DNA of 64,000 nt from Acidobacteriota bacterium (GTDB lineage Bacteria; Acidobacteriota; Terriglobia; Terriglobales; SCQP01). Position numbers and translations under genes: made by a program. The notes under the pieces were generated by a model. It did not search any database and had not been told where the DNA came from. It worked only from the letters and a program-made list of their open reading frames with translations. Every line of letters starts with the position of its first letter. The first letter of the stretch is position 1. The stretch lies in NCBI GenBank assembly GCA_021818955.1, contig JAKASR010000016.1, forward strand, positions 19,263-83,262, read 5' to 3'. Shown here piece by piece: positions 43,192-50,589 of this stretch.

Positions 43192-44178
43192 TTAAAAATG
43201 ATATTGCCCAATATTGGCCCGGGTGAAATCAAGCGGCGGCCCCATGACGATGGTATGCGTAGAGAGGTTGACCCGCAGCGGGCCGATGCCGCCCAGTTGC
43301 ATGCCATTGGCGATCGGGCGTCCGAGCGCGACCTGGCGGGCGACCTGCATCACCAACGCGCCGAGCCGGCGGGGATCCCACAGGGTGATGTCGGGCGCGG
43401 CGCCATCGACGATGTAGCGGCGCATCAGGTTGGGGGTGGAAAGCCCGGCGACCACGACCTGGCCGCGCTTGCCCGCCTGCTCGACCGCGCGCGCGGCGGC
43501 GGGAGGAGCGGCGGAGCTGTTGCCGATGATGCCGCGCAGATGGGGCCAGGCTTGCAACAGTTGCTGCGCCTGGCTGAAGCAGAGCTGCTGATCGTCGTTG
43601 CCGGGCTCGACCGCGACGAGCCGCATACGGGGATACTTTTCCCGCTGCTCGACCTTCATCCAGTGCATCCAGATATTCAAATTGGCGGCGGTGAGCGCGC
43701 CGGTGATGATGGCGTACTGGCCCTGGCCGTGCATTTCCCGCGCCAGCACGTCCATGACATGGCGGCCGAGGGTTTCCGCATCCACCTGGCTGACGAACCA
43801 TTGACGGGCTTGCGGGCGGGCGTCGGAATCCCAGGTGAGGACGTGGATACCCAACTCGCGGGCGCGCTCGAGCACCGGCGCGACCGCGTCGGGATCGTCG
43901 GCGGAAACGGCAATCACGGCAGGATGGCGGGCCAATAAACCGGAAAGCACCTGCACCTGCTGGCCGGCGTCGGCGGCGGTGGGTCCGGTGTAGATCAGGC
44001 GCAGTTGCAGTTGCCGCGCCGCCTGGCGAGCGCCCTGGGCGGCGGCGTTGAAGTAGGGAATACCCATCAGCTTGGGCACCAGCGCGACTTGCAGCCCGCC
44101 GGCGGCGGGACGCTGACAGCCGGCCAGCAGGCCGGCCGCCAGTGCCAGCGGGGAAAGCCGTGTGCGGAGTCTCGGCAT
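43192..44178 (-). CDS. rhaS: Sugar ABC transporter substrate-binding lipoprotein (RhaS type)
   Basis: 328 residues from the ATG at 44178, which gives a lipoprotein signal (RLSPLALAAGLLAGC); an earlier ATG at 44256 adds unconserved residues. Periplasmic-binding-protein fold of the ribose/autoinducer-2 class: VALVPKLMGIPYFNAAAQGA, QVQVLSGLLARHPAVIAVSA, GIHVLTWDSDARPQARQWFV and the C-terminal GIGPLRVNLSTHTIVMGPPL. MGIPYF and WDSDA are typical of RhaS, the rhamnose-binding member. The matching permeases and ATPase are encoded at 46478-50259. Rhamnose is inferred from the rha catabolic genes at 57565-62637. Confidence 0.82.
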   Translation of the reverse strand: MPRLRTRLSPLALAAGLLAGCQRPAAGGLQVALVPKLMGIPYFNAAAQGARQAARQLQLRLIYTGPTAADAGQQVQVLSGLLARHPAVIAVSADDPDAVAPVLERARELGIHVLTWDSDARPQARQWFVSQVDAETLGRHVMDVLAREMHGQGQYAIITGALTAANLNIWMHWMKVEQREKYPRMRLVAVEPGNDDQQLCFSQAQQLLQAWPHLRGIIGNSSAAPPAAARAVEQAGKRGQVVVAGLSTPNLMRRYIVDGAAPDITLWDPRRLGALVMQVARQVALGRPIANGMQLGGIGPLRVNLSTHTIVMGPPLDFTRANIGQYHF

Positions 44179-44500
44179 GTTCAACAGTGTAAATGGTTTC
44201 CGAAAACGTACTCTATTTTTCGTGCATTTGAATTGACCCGAGCTGGTCTGGTACAAAACCGCGGCACGGCCGCTTTTTACTTTTAGGCGAATTTCTTCGA
44301 AATTGCCGATGACGAAAACTGCTGCCCGACTCGGCCGTTAACGCTGAAAGCTGGCGCCGCTATTGTGAAATTTCCCGACCCGGCCGAATGCCGAAAATGA
44401 AGCGGCCCGGCCGGTTCTTCCAATAACGCCGGAGCGAACAGGACGGGCCGCAGTTTGAATTTTAAATTTCCGCTGTCGGCTTGCCGCTTTTCTGAACCTC
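44179..44500. other. Gap between glnA-like gene and rhaS
   Basis: 322 bp. It holds the interspersed repeat at 44261-44350, the promoter region of rhaS, and a long-range GC stem (GCGGCCCG with CGGGCCGC, about 34 bases apart) near 44400-44450. The stem could end glnA-like transcription but has no T-run. No gene seen. Confidence 0.5.
44261..44350 (+). repeat. Interspersed hairpin repeat, copy A
   Basis: Begins GCGGCACGGCCGCTTTTTAC, continues TTTTAGGCG, then a hairpin AATTTC-TTC-GAAATT (44290-44304) followed by GATGACGAAAACTGCTG and CCGACTCGGCCGTTAACG. The second half matches 57188-57242 with about eight changes in some sixty bases, and the first half matches 57054-57080. Upstream of rhaS. Confidence 0.75.
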
Positions 44501-45928
44501 CTAAAACTTGTTCCAGAGGTATTGGTTATAGACCTCGTGGTGATACTGCACCTCGGGGGCTTTGACGAAGGTGCCAAGCAGGCGCGGGCAGCGGTCGGCG
44601 GAGGCCTGTTTCAGGTCGGCGTAGCGGCCTTTCACGTCCTCGCCGAACAACTGCGTGGTCCAGGCACTTTTGCGGAAATCCTCGAGCGCGACATAGATGT
44701 TGTCGGGCAAGTAGCGCTCCGCCTGGCGGAGGTTGGCGATTTTGGCAATCTGGCCTTCCAGGCCGCTGCGGAAGATGGCGTAGAGCGTCATGTAGGGATT
44801 GGCGTCAGGGGCGACCGAGCGCACTTCGGTGCGCATGCTGCGCTCGTTGCCGATGGGGATGCGGATCATCGAGCCGCGGTCCACGGCGGAAGCCTTAAGC
44901 TGGTTGGGCGCCTCAAAGTGCGGATCGAGACGGCGATAGGCGTTGACGCTGGGATTGAGGATGAGGCAGATGTCGTTGCCGTGGCTGAGGATGCGGTCCA
45001 CGAACGACCAGCCGAAGGCGCTGAGCATTTCTTCGCCCTGGGGATCCCACATCAGGTTTTTGCCGCCTTTGCTCACCGAGACGTTGGTATGCATGCCGCT
45101 GCCGTTGACACCAACGACGGGCTTGGGCAGGAAGGAAGCGCTCAGGCCCATCTGGGTGGCCACCTGGCGGCAGGTGAGCTTGTAGAGCTGAATCTGATCG
45201 GCGGCGACGACGACCTCGGCGTAGCCGTAGTTGATTTCAAACTGCGAGGGCGCCACTTCGGGGTGATCCTTTTCATTCTGAAAGCCGAGCGCGCGCTGCA
45301 CCTCGGCGACGCTGTCGATGAAGCGGCGCAGCGGATCACTGGGCAGGGAATGATAGTAGCCGCCGGTGTTGACGTAATCGAAGCGCCCGGTCTCGTGGAA
45401 ATGGCGCTCGGCGTCGGCGCCGTTGAACAGGAAGCCTTCGATTTCGTTGGCAGCGTTGAGGGTGAACCCCTCTTTTTTACGCAGGGCATCGGCATAGCCC
45501 TTGAGCACGCCGCGCATGTCGCCGAGGTAGGGTTTGCCGTCCTTATCGATCACTTCGCCGAAGACCAGCACCTTGCCTTCGCCAAAGACGTCGGCGGGAA
45601 CCCAGTAGAAGGCGCTCCAGTCAAGGCCCAGGCGCAGATCGCTCTCGCGCTGGGCGGTGAAACCGCGGATAGAGGAGCCGTCAAAGGTCAAGTTTTCATG
45701 GCTTTTGAGCAGGAATTTCTTGTCGTAATCGAGCATGTGCAGGCGGCCTTCCAAGTCGCTGAACAGCACGGTCACGGCCTTGATCGGCTTGGTGTCGGTG
45801 AGGTATTTGAGCCGCTCTTCGCGGATTTTGCCGGGATCGACCCGGCTTTGGCGCTGCTCTTTGGCGCGCAAGTTGAGCTCTTCCAGCTCGTCATAAGGCA
45901 GCATTAAAAATTTACGCAGTTCGTTCAT
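44501..45928 (-). CDS. Glutamine synthetase homologue, atypical
   Basis: 475 residues. The catalytic fold is clear: LTFDGSSIRGFTAQRESDLR, ANEIEGFLFN (metal Glu), HPEVAPSQFEINYGYAEVVV, FLPKPVVGVNGSGMHTNVSV, NPSVNAYRRLDPHFEAPNQL and IRIPIGNERSMRTEVRSVAP. It differs from the GlnA at 27234 in its long N-terminal extension (ELRKFLMLPYDELEELNLRA) and its unrelated C-terminus (VQYHHEVYNQYLWNKF). It belongs to a divergent glutamine-synthetase group whose members may ligate other amines. It lies inside a set of sugar-transport and lactate genes, flanked on both sides by repeat-rich gaps. Confidence 0.88.
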   Translation of the reverse strand: MNELRKFLMLPYDELEELNLRAKEQRQSRVDPGKIREERLKYLTDTKPIKAVTVLFSDLEGRLHMLDYDKKFLLKSHENLTFDGSSIRGFTAQRESDLRLGLDWSAFYWVPADVFGEGKVLVFGEVIDKDGKPYLGDMRGVLKGYADALRKKEGFTLNAANEIEGFLFNGADAERHFHETGRFDYVNTGGYYHSLPSDPLRRFIDSVAEVQRALGFQNEKDHPEVAPSQFEINYGYAEVVVAADQIQLYKLTCRQVATQMGLSASFLPKPVVGVNGSGMHTNVSVSKGGKNLMWDPQGEEMLSAFGWSFVDRILSHGNDICLILNPSVNAYRRLDPHFEAPNQLKASAVDRGSMIRIPIGNERSMRTEVRSVAPDANPYMTLYAIFRSGLEGQIAKIANLRQAERYLPDNIYVALEDFRKSAWTTQLFGEDVKGRYADLKQASADRCPRLLGTFVKAPEVQYHHEVYNQYLWNKF

Positions 45929-46043
45929 ACCGGATTCCTCATAGTGAACAAAACGGTGGCGAACATCGATGGTGAATGGCCGGGGGGCCGGGGTTCAGTA
46001 AAAGCGAGGCGATAAGCTGAGCATAGCTGCGCGCCTGCCAGAC

Positions 46044-46062
46044 GCAAAACCTGCGGTTTTGC
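46044..46062. repeat. Hairpin GCAAAACC-TGC-GGTTTTGC
   Basis: Perfect 8-bp arms with a three-base loop in the leader of the glnA-like gene. Without a T-run on either side; likely part of a composite intergenic repeat. Confidence 0.6.
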
Positions 46063-46127
46063 TAGGGGCTGCTCGGCGATCCTCATGTATTTCCCGATAC
46101 ACTGCGGTCGCCTCGCGGTTTTCGTTG

Positions 46128-46149
46128 GGACAATTCCATGAAATTGTCC
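46128..46149. repeat. Hairpin GGACAATT-N6-AATTGTCC
   Basis: Perfect 8-bp arms. On the minus strand it is followed by CAACGAAAAC, which resembles the AATTGTCCATGACGAAAAC of the repeat at 57188-57220, so it may be a distant member of the same family. Confidence 0.55.
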
Positions 46150-46420
46150 TGCGGCCTCGCTCTGCTCGCTTCTCGTCTCGCCCTGAGCTTGTTTTGCAGC
46201 AGTGGTCCGGGATCTAACAGCAACCCCGGTCTTCCCACTCGTTCTCGGCTTCTCTAATTCCAAGCAGATGACTCGTGGTCTGCTTCAAAGGGTAAACGGA
46301 AGCCTAGCAAGAATGGCGGGGGTAAGGCCAATCATTTATTTAGATTTTGAGAATACGGAGGGCTAATGAGGGAGTAGCTAAGGCGAGCTAAGGCAAGCCC
46401 GGAATTTGCCTGGGTACGCA

Positions 46421-46454
46421 GCGCAGAGCACAGAGCGCAGAGCACAGAGCGCAG
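46421..46454 (+). repeat. 14-bp tandem micro-repeat
   Basis: GCGCAGAGCACAGA repeated about 2.4 times, directly downstream of the permease gene ending at 46478 (minus strand). Confidence 0.75.
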
Positions 46455-46477
46455 CACGCAGCGCGCGACAATGAAAC

Positions 46478-47461
46478 TTATCGCTTCGACTTCATGCGCC
46501 ACTGATAGGCGGCGACGGCGGCAATGAGCAGCGCGCCGGCGGCGGCGTCCTGCAGGTATGGGGAAACGCCCTGCAACATCAAGCCATTGCGCAAAATGTA
46601 AAACGCCAGTAGGCCGGCGGCGGTGCCGGCGATGGAGCTGGAGCCGCCGGCAATGGGGGTACCACCGAGCACGACGGCGGCGATGGCGGGCAGCATGAGA
46701 TTGATTCCCATATCGGCGCGGGCGCTGGCGAGGCGGGCGATCATCAAAGCGGCGGCGAGGCCACACAGCCCGCCTTGCAAAAGATAAAGGCTGAAGCGGC
46801 GGGCGGCGAGCGGCAGCCCGCTGACGCGGGCGGCGGCGGGATTGGCGCCGATGGCGGCGATTTCGCGCCCCCAGGCGCTCTGGTAGAGGGCGACGCCCAG
46901 AGCGGCGGCGGCAAGAGCGAAGATCCAGAAAGCGGGCGGCAGGCCGGCCCATGGGCTCAATCCCAAGGCGGCCCAGGCCGGGGGGATGTGGGAGTATCCG
47001 CCGCCGCCGCCAAAACTCAGCGCCAGGCCTTGAAAAAAAATCATGGCGCCGAGGGTGACCAGGATGGGCGGCCAGCCAAGGGGGCCGATCAGGAGTCCAT
47101 TAAGGGCGCCGCAGGCCAGGCCGGCGGCGAGCGCGACCAGCAGCAGCGCCGCCACGCCATGCGGCCCGGCGCCGGCGGCCAGCACGCCGGCCAGGCTGAC
47201 GATGGCGCCAATGGAAAGATCGATGCCGCCGGAGGCGATGATGGCGGTCGTGCCCAGCGCCAGCAATCCGGTTTCGGCCAGCGGCGAAAGCAGCAACTGC
47301 CAGTTTTCCGCGCTCCAAAACTCGGGCTGGCGCACGCCGGTAAAGATCGCGAAGGCGAGCGAGAGCAGGAGCAAGATCGCCGCCTGGGGATTGAATTGTC
47401 CGTCAAGGCGAAAGCGGCGTCGCGCCGGGGAAGGGGTCGTGGATGCCGGGGTGGGGTTCAT
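46478..47461 (-). CDS. Sugar ABC transporter permease (RbsC/RhaP family)
   Basis: 327-residue membrane protein of the branched-chain/ribose permease family. About eight to ten helices run from AAILLLLSLAFAIFTGVRQP to LLIAAVAAYQWRMKSK. Family motifs are TTAIIASGGIDLSIGAIVSL, LVTLGAMIFFQGLALSFGGG, EIAAIGANPAAARVSGLPLA and INLMLPAIAAVVLGGTPIAG with a Ser-rich SSSIAGTAAG. It pairs with the permease half of the fused protein encoded 26 bp upstream to make a heterodimeric channel, most likely for L-rhamnose together with the RhaS-type binding protein. Confidence 0.92.
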   Translation of the reverse strand: MNPTPASTTPSPARRRFRLDGQFNPQAAILLLLSLAFAIFTGVRQPEFWSAENWQLLLSPLAETGLLALGTTAIIASGGIDLSIGAIVSLAGVLAAGAGPHGVAALLLVALAAGLACGALNGLLIGPLGWPPILVTLGAMIFFQGLALSFGGGGGYSHIPPAWAALGLSPWAGLPPAFWIFALAAAALGVALYQSAWGREIAAIGANPAAARVSGLPLAARRFSLYLLQGGLCGLAAALMIARLASARADMGINLMLPAIAAVVLGGTPIAGGSSSIAGTAAGLLAFYILRNGLMLQGVSPYLQDAAAGALLIAAVAAYQWRMKSKR

Positions 47462-47487
47462 GTTGGGCTAGCAGCTATTGCTGGTTC

Positions 47488-50259
47488 TCATCGCGCGAGC
47501 TCGCGGGCGCGGCGGAATTGTCCGGCGCCGACGCCGACCAGCACCAGCGAGCCGGTGACCACGCCTTGCCAGAAGGCAGGCACGTGCAGCAACACCAGGG
47601 AGGCGGAGATGACGGCGAGCAGCAAGACGCCCAGCAGGGTGCCCAGGACGCTGCCGCGTCCGCCCAGGATATCGGCGCCGCCGAGCACGACGGCGGCAAT
47701 CACGGTCAGCTCATAGCCGACGGCGGCATTGCCTTGGGCGGCGCCGAGCTGGGCGACATAGAAAATGCCGCCCAGCGCAGCACAGAAGCCCATACCGGCA
47801 TAGACGCCATAGAGCAGTTTTTTTTCCGGAACGCCCCAGCGGCGGGCGGCGCGGGGGGCGCCGCCGTAACGGTAGAGATTGCGACCGGGCTGGGTGCGGC
47901 CGAGGAGCCACCAGACGGCGGCGGCGAGGGCGGCGGCGGCGGGCACGGACAGATCGAAGCCGAACAGGTTAGGGCGTCCGAGGGCGCGCAGCCAGCCGGG
48001 CAGGGAAGTGATCCAGTTGCCGCCGGTTGATTCCAGCAGCAGGCCGCGATATAGGCCCATGGTGCCTAGGGTAGCGACAATCGGGGGCACGCCCAATTCG
48101 GCGATGCAGGCGGCATTGCCGGCACCCAAGATCAGGCCGGCGGCCAAGGTGGCTGCTAAAGCCAGGGGCGCCGGCCAGCCCATCGCCGCCAGCTTCGCGA
48201 CCAGCACGCTCGAGATGGCCAGCATGGCACCGACGGAAATATCAATACCGCCGGTCAGCATCACCATCAACATGCCGAGCGAGAGGATGGAAAGCACGCT
48301 GGCATTGCGCAGCATGGAGACCAGACTGCCGGCGGAAAGCAGGCGGGGCGCGGCCAGTCCGGCAACCAGCAGCATGGCAGCGAGGCCGAGGCCCAGGCCG
48401 GTTTCATAGTGGCCAAAACGAGCTAAGGCAAGCCTAAACGAGCGAAAACGAGCTGAAATTTGCCGCCTTTCGCGGATGGGAGCGCGGCCCGCCACTGGAC
48501 TGGTTGGCGCGGCAGGCCAGTGGGAAGTGGCCAATGGCAGGTCACCAGCGGGTAGAGGCGGTTCGGAATTTTGCGGATTGAGATCTAAGCCATCCGTCGC
48601 GAGCGCAGCCGGGTCCGGCATACCGGCACCCACCAGCGCGGCGATCAGGCGAGCGCGCTCGGCCTGGCCGCGATGCAGGCTGGCGGCTAGGCGTCCAGCG
48701 CGAAAAATAATGATGCGGTCGCCGAGCGCCAGCATTTCTTCCAATTCCGAGCTGACGACCAGCACCGCCCAGCCCTCGGCCGCCAACAAGCGGATGCGGG
48801 CATGCATATCGGCCTTGGCGGCGATATCCACCCCGGCGGTAGGCTCGTCGAGAATCAGCACCGGCACTTCCGCCGCGGGGGTTGCCTCGGCCGGCGAGTA
48901 AGCCAGGGTTTTGGCCAGCAGGAGTTTTTGCTGGTTACCGCCGCTCAAGCTGCCGGCGAGCGAGCGGCGGCTGTGGCAACGAATGCCGAAGGCGGCAATC
49001 TCGGCATCGGCCCAAGCGGCGGTGCGGGGAAACAGGCCGGCGAAGCGGGTCAAGCGGGGCAGCGAGCGCGGCCATTTTTTGGAAATTGCCAGGCGGGCGA
49101 GGGCGAGATTTTCTTCGACGGTAAGCGAGGGAAACAGGCCTTCGCCGGCGCGGTCGGCAGGCAGATAATGCACGCCGGCGGCCAGCGCCTGGCGAGGCTG
49201 GCGCGGGCGCCAGGTTTTTCCGCGCAGGCGAAAGGAGCCGCGATCGAGCCGGCGCAAGCCGAACAGCGCGCGGGCGAATTCCGACTGACCGGCGCCCACC
49301 ATGCCGGCCAGAACGGTGACTTGGCCGGGGGCGAGTTGGAGCGAGACGCCGGCAAACGCGCCCGCGCTGCCGGCATTCTCGGAGACCAGCCAGGGGGCGG
49401 GGGCAATATTTTCGCCAGCCAACGTTGCGGCAGTTTTGCCACTGAATGCCGCCGCCGAAGGCGGAGCCGCCGCCGTTTGGTTTACGACATCGCCGGCGGC
49501 AAGGGCGGAGGCAGCCTCGCCGAACATGGCCTGATGCAGAACGGCGTCGCCGGCCTGGGCGGCGGGCCGATCGAGCACTACGCGCCCGTCGCGCAAGACC
49601 AGAAAGCGATCGGCGATTTGCCGGATTTCGCGCAGGCGATGGCTGATGAAGATGATGGCATGACCGGAGTCGGCCATGCGCCGCACCAACTCGAGCAGGC
49701 GCTGGGCTTCGGCTTCGGCGAGCGCGGCGGTGGGCTCATCGAGAATCAGGATGCCGGCTTGGCGCGCCAGCGCGCGGGCGATGGCGGTCAACTGGCGATA
49801 GCCGGCAGCCAACTCGCCGGCGGGGCGATCAAGCGGCAGCGGCGCATTCAGCCGCGCCAGCGCTTCCGTCGCCGCGCGGCGCACCTGGCGTGGATGGTAT
49901 AGCCGGCCGGCCCGCAGGTCGCCGGCAATGTTTTCCGCGACGGACAGATTGGGATAAAGCCCTAAATCCTGAAAGATGACGGCCACGCCCAACTCGCGCG
50001 CGCGCGCGGCGCCGGAGCCATCCATGCCGGCATTCCCTTCCGGGAAGGGGCGCCAGAGCGGCTGGCCTTGAATTTCGACTGCGCCCGCATCGGGAGCGAG
50101 GGCGCCGGCGAGAATTTGGATCAAGGTGGATTTGCCGGCGCCGTTGGCGCCCAGCAGCGCCAGCACCTGGCCAGGTTCCAGACGGAATCCGGCGCCGCGC
50201 AGCGCCTCGACGCCGCCAAAGCGTTTGCTGACAGCCCGGGCTTCAATCGCCGCCGCCAT
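47488..50259 (-). CDS. Fused sugar ABC ATPase (RbsA type) and permease (RbsC type)
   Basis: 923 residues. The first 500 or so are a double ATPase: NBD1 Walker A LLGANGAGKST, ELAAGYRQLTAIARALA and ILILDEPTAAL; NBD2 has the degenerate GMVGAGQSE of this class, a good LSGGNQQK signature and VLILDEPTAGVDIAAK. From about residue 620 the sequence is a permease with LGMLMVMLTGGIDISVGAML, VPPIVATLGTMGLYRGLLLE and ELTVIAAVVLGGADILGGRG. The halves are normally separate genes. The linker (about 575-620: PPLPAGDLPLATSHWPAAP, RERRQISARFRSFRLALARF) is low-complexity and encoded by repeat-like DNA. Likely rhamnose importer with the next permease. Confidence 0.93.
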   Translation of the reverse strand: MAAAIEARAVSKRFGGVEALRGAGFRLEPGQVLALLGANGAGKSTLIQILAGALAPDAGAVEIQGQPLWRPFPEGNAGMDGSGAARARELGVAVIFQDLGLYPNLSVAENIAGDLRAGRLYHPRQVRRAATEALARLNAPLPLDRPAGELAAGYRQLTAIARALARQAGILILDEPTAALAEAEAQRLLELVRRMADSGHAIIFISHRLREIRQIADRFLVLRDGRVVLDRPAAQAGDAVLHQAMFGEAASALAAGDVVNQTAAAPPSAAAFSGKTAATLAGENIAPAPWLVSENAGSAGAFAGVSLQLAPGQVTVLAGMVGAGQSEFARALFGLRRLDRGSFRLRGKTWRPRQPRQALAAGVHYLPADRAGEGLFPSLTVEENLALARLAISKKWPRSLPRLTRFAGLFPRTAAWADAEIAAFGIRCHSRRSLAGSLSGGNQQKLLLAKTLAYSPAEATPAAEVPVLILDEPTAGVDIAAKADMHARIRLLAAEGWAVLVVSSELEEMLALGDRIIIFRAGRLAASLHRGQAERARLIAALVGAGMPDPAALATDGLDLNPQNSEPPLPAGDLPLATSHWPAAPTSPVAGRAPIRERRQISARFRSFRLALARFGHYETGLGLGLAAMLLVAGLAAPRLLSAGSLVSMLRNASVLSILSLGMLMVMLTGGIDISVGAMLAISSVLVAKLAAMGWPAPLALAATLAAGLILGAGNAACIAELGVPPIVATLGTMGLYRGLLLESTGGNWITSLPGWLRALGRPNLFGFDLSVPAAAALAAAVWWLLGRTQPGRNLYRYGGAPRAARRWGVPEKKLLYGVYAGMGFCAALGGIFYVAQLGAAQGNAAVGYELTVIAAVVLGGADILGGRGSVLGTLLGVLLLAVISASLVLLHVPAFWQGVVTGSLVLVGVGAGQFRRARELAR
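48417..48463 (+). repeat. Intergenic-type micro-repeat inside the coding linker of the ABC fusion
   Basis: GAGCTAAGGCAAGCCTAAAC, then repeated CGAGC-GAAAA and CGAGCTGAAATTTGCC. The same words (GAGCTAAGGCAAGCC followed by GGAATTTGCC) occur in the non-coding gap at 46386-46410. The repeat is in frame and encodes the ATPase-permease linker. Confidence 0.65.
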
Positions 50260-50583
50260 AGAGGCAGAGTATAAGCTACCAGCTATCAGCTATCAGCCAC
50301 CGCTGGCGGCACGGCCGCATAATCAAGGTGCCGACGATTGCAAGGAACCGATCTAAATACAAAGTTTAATTTAAAGAGCGGCGAGAGGTCCGCCGCGGCG
50401 GACGCAACGACTCGCGCTCCAGGAGCGGCCCAGGCGGTCATTTTTCGAGAATTGCCGGTTGTAGTGCGCGGGCCGTAACCTGCGGCGTTCAGGGACGTAA
50501 TCCACAATTAAGCGGTCTCCCGCCATTTTGCCGAGCCGCTAAAATAGTCAGGTAAGCCGAATTGACGATCATCACAACCCCGG
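50260..50583. other. Divergent promoter region between ABC fusion and RND genes
   Basis: 324 bp. Contains a short AGCTATC tandem word near 50280, GCGGCACGGCCGC at 50306-50318 (also found in the repeats at 44261 and 57054), a 16-bp palindrome at 50388-50403 and an inverted repeat at 50567-50589. Promoters for both directions must lie here; a TTGACG at about 50562-50567 is a candidate -35. No gene seen. Confidence 0.5.
50388..50403. promoter_or_regulatory. Perfect 16-bp palindrome GTCCGCCGCGGCGGAC
   Basis: Self-complementary over its full length, 129 bp upstream of the ABC fusion start and 181 bp upstream of the RND adaptor start. An operator for either transcript is possible. Confidence 0.5.
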
Positions 50584-50589
50584 ATGATC
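50567..50589. promoter_or_regulatory. Inverted repeat GATCATC-N9-GATGATC at the RND gene start
   Basis: Perfect 7-bp arms that straddle the first possible start codon of the RND adaptor gene (ATG at 50584) and follow a TTGACG. If the true start is further downstream, the site would lie between promoter and gene, as for a repressor. Confidence 0.5.

Larger units (their letters stand above)
45929..46477. other. Repeat-rich gap upstream of the glnA-like gene
   Basis: 549 bp without a convincing gene. It contains hairpins at 46044-46062 and 46128-46149, a 14-bp tandem repeat at 46421-46454, and the word GAGCTAAGGCAAGCC near 46386, which recurs inside the fused ABC gene at 48420. The 112-codon and 206-codon open frames here lack coding character. 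Confidence 0.6.

Noticed and set aside
44522..45907. 461-codon plus-strand frame
   Set aside because: Antisense shadow of the glutamine-synthetase-like gene.
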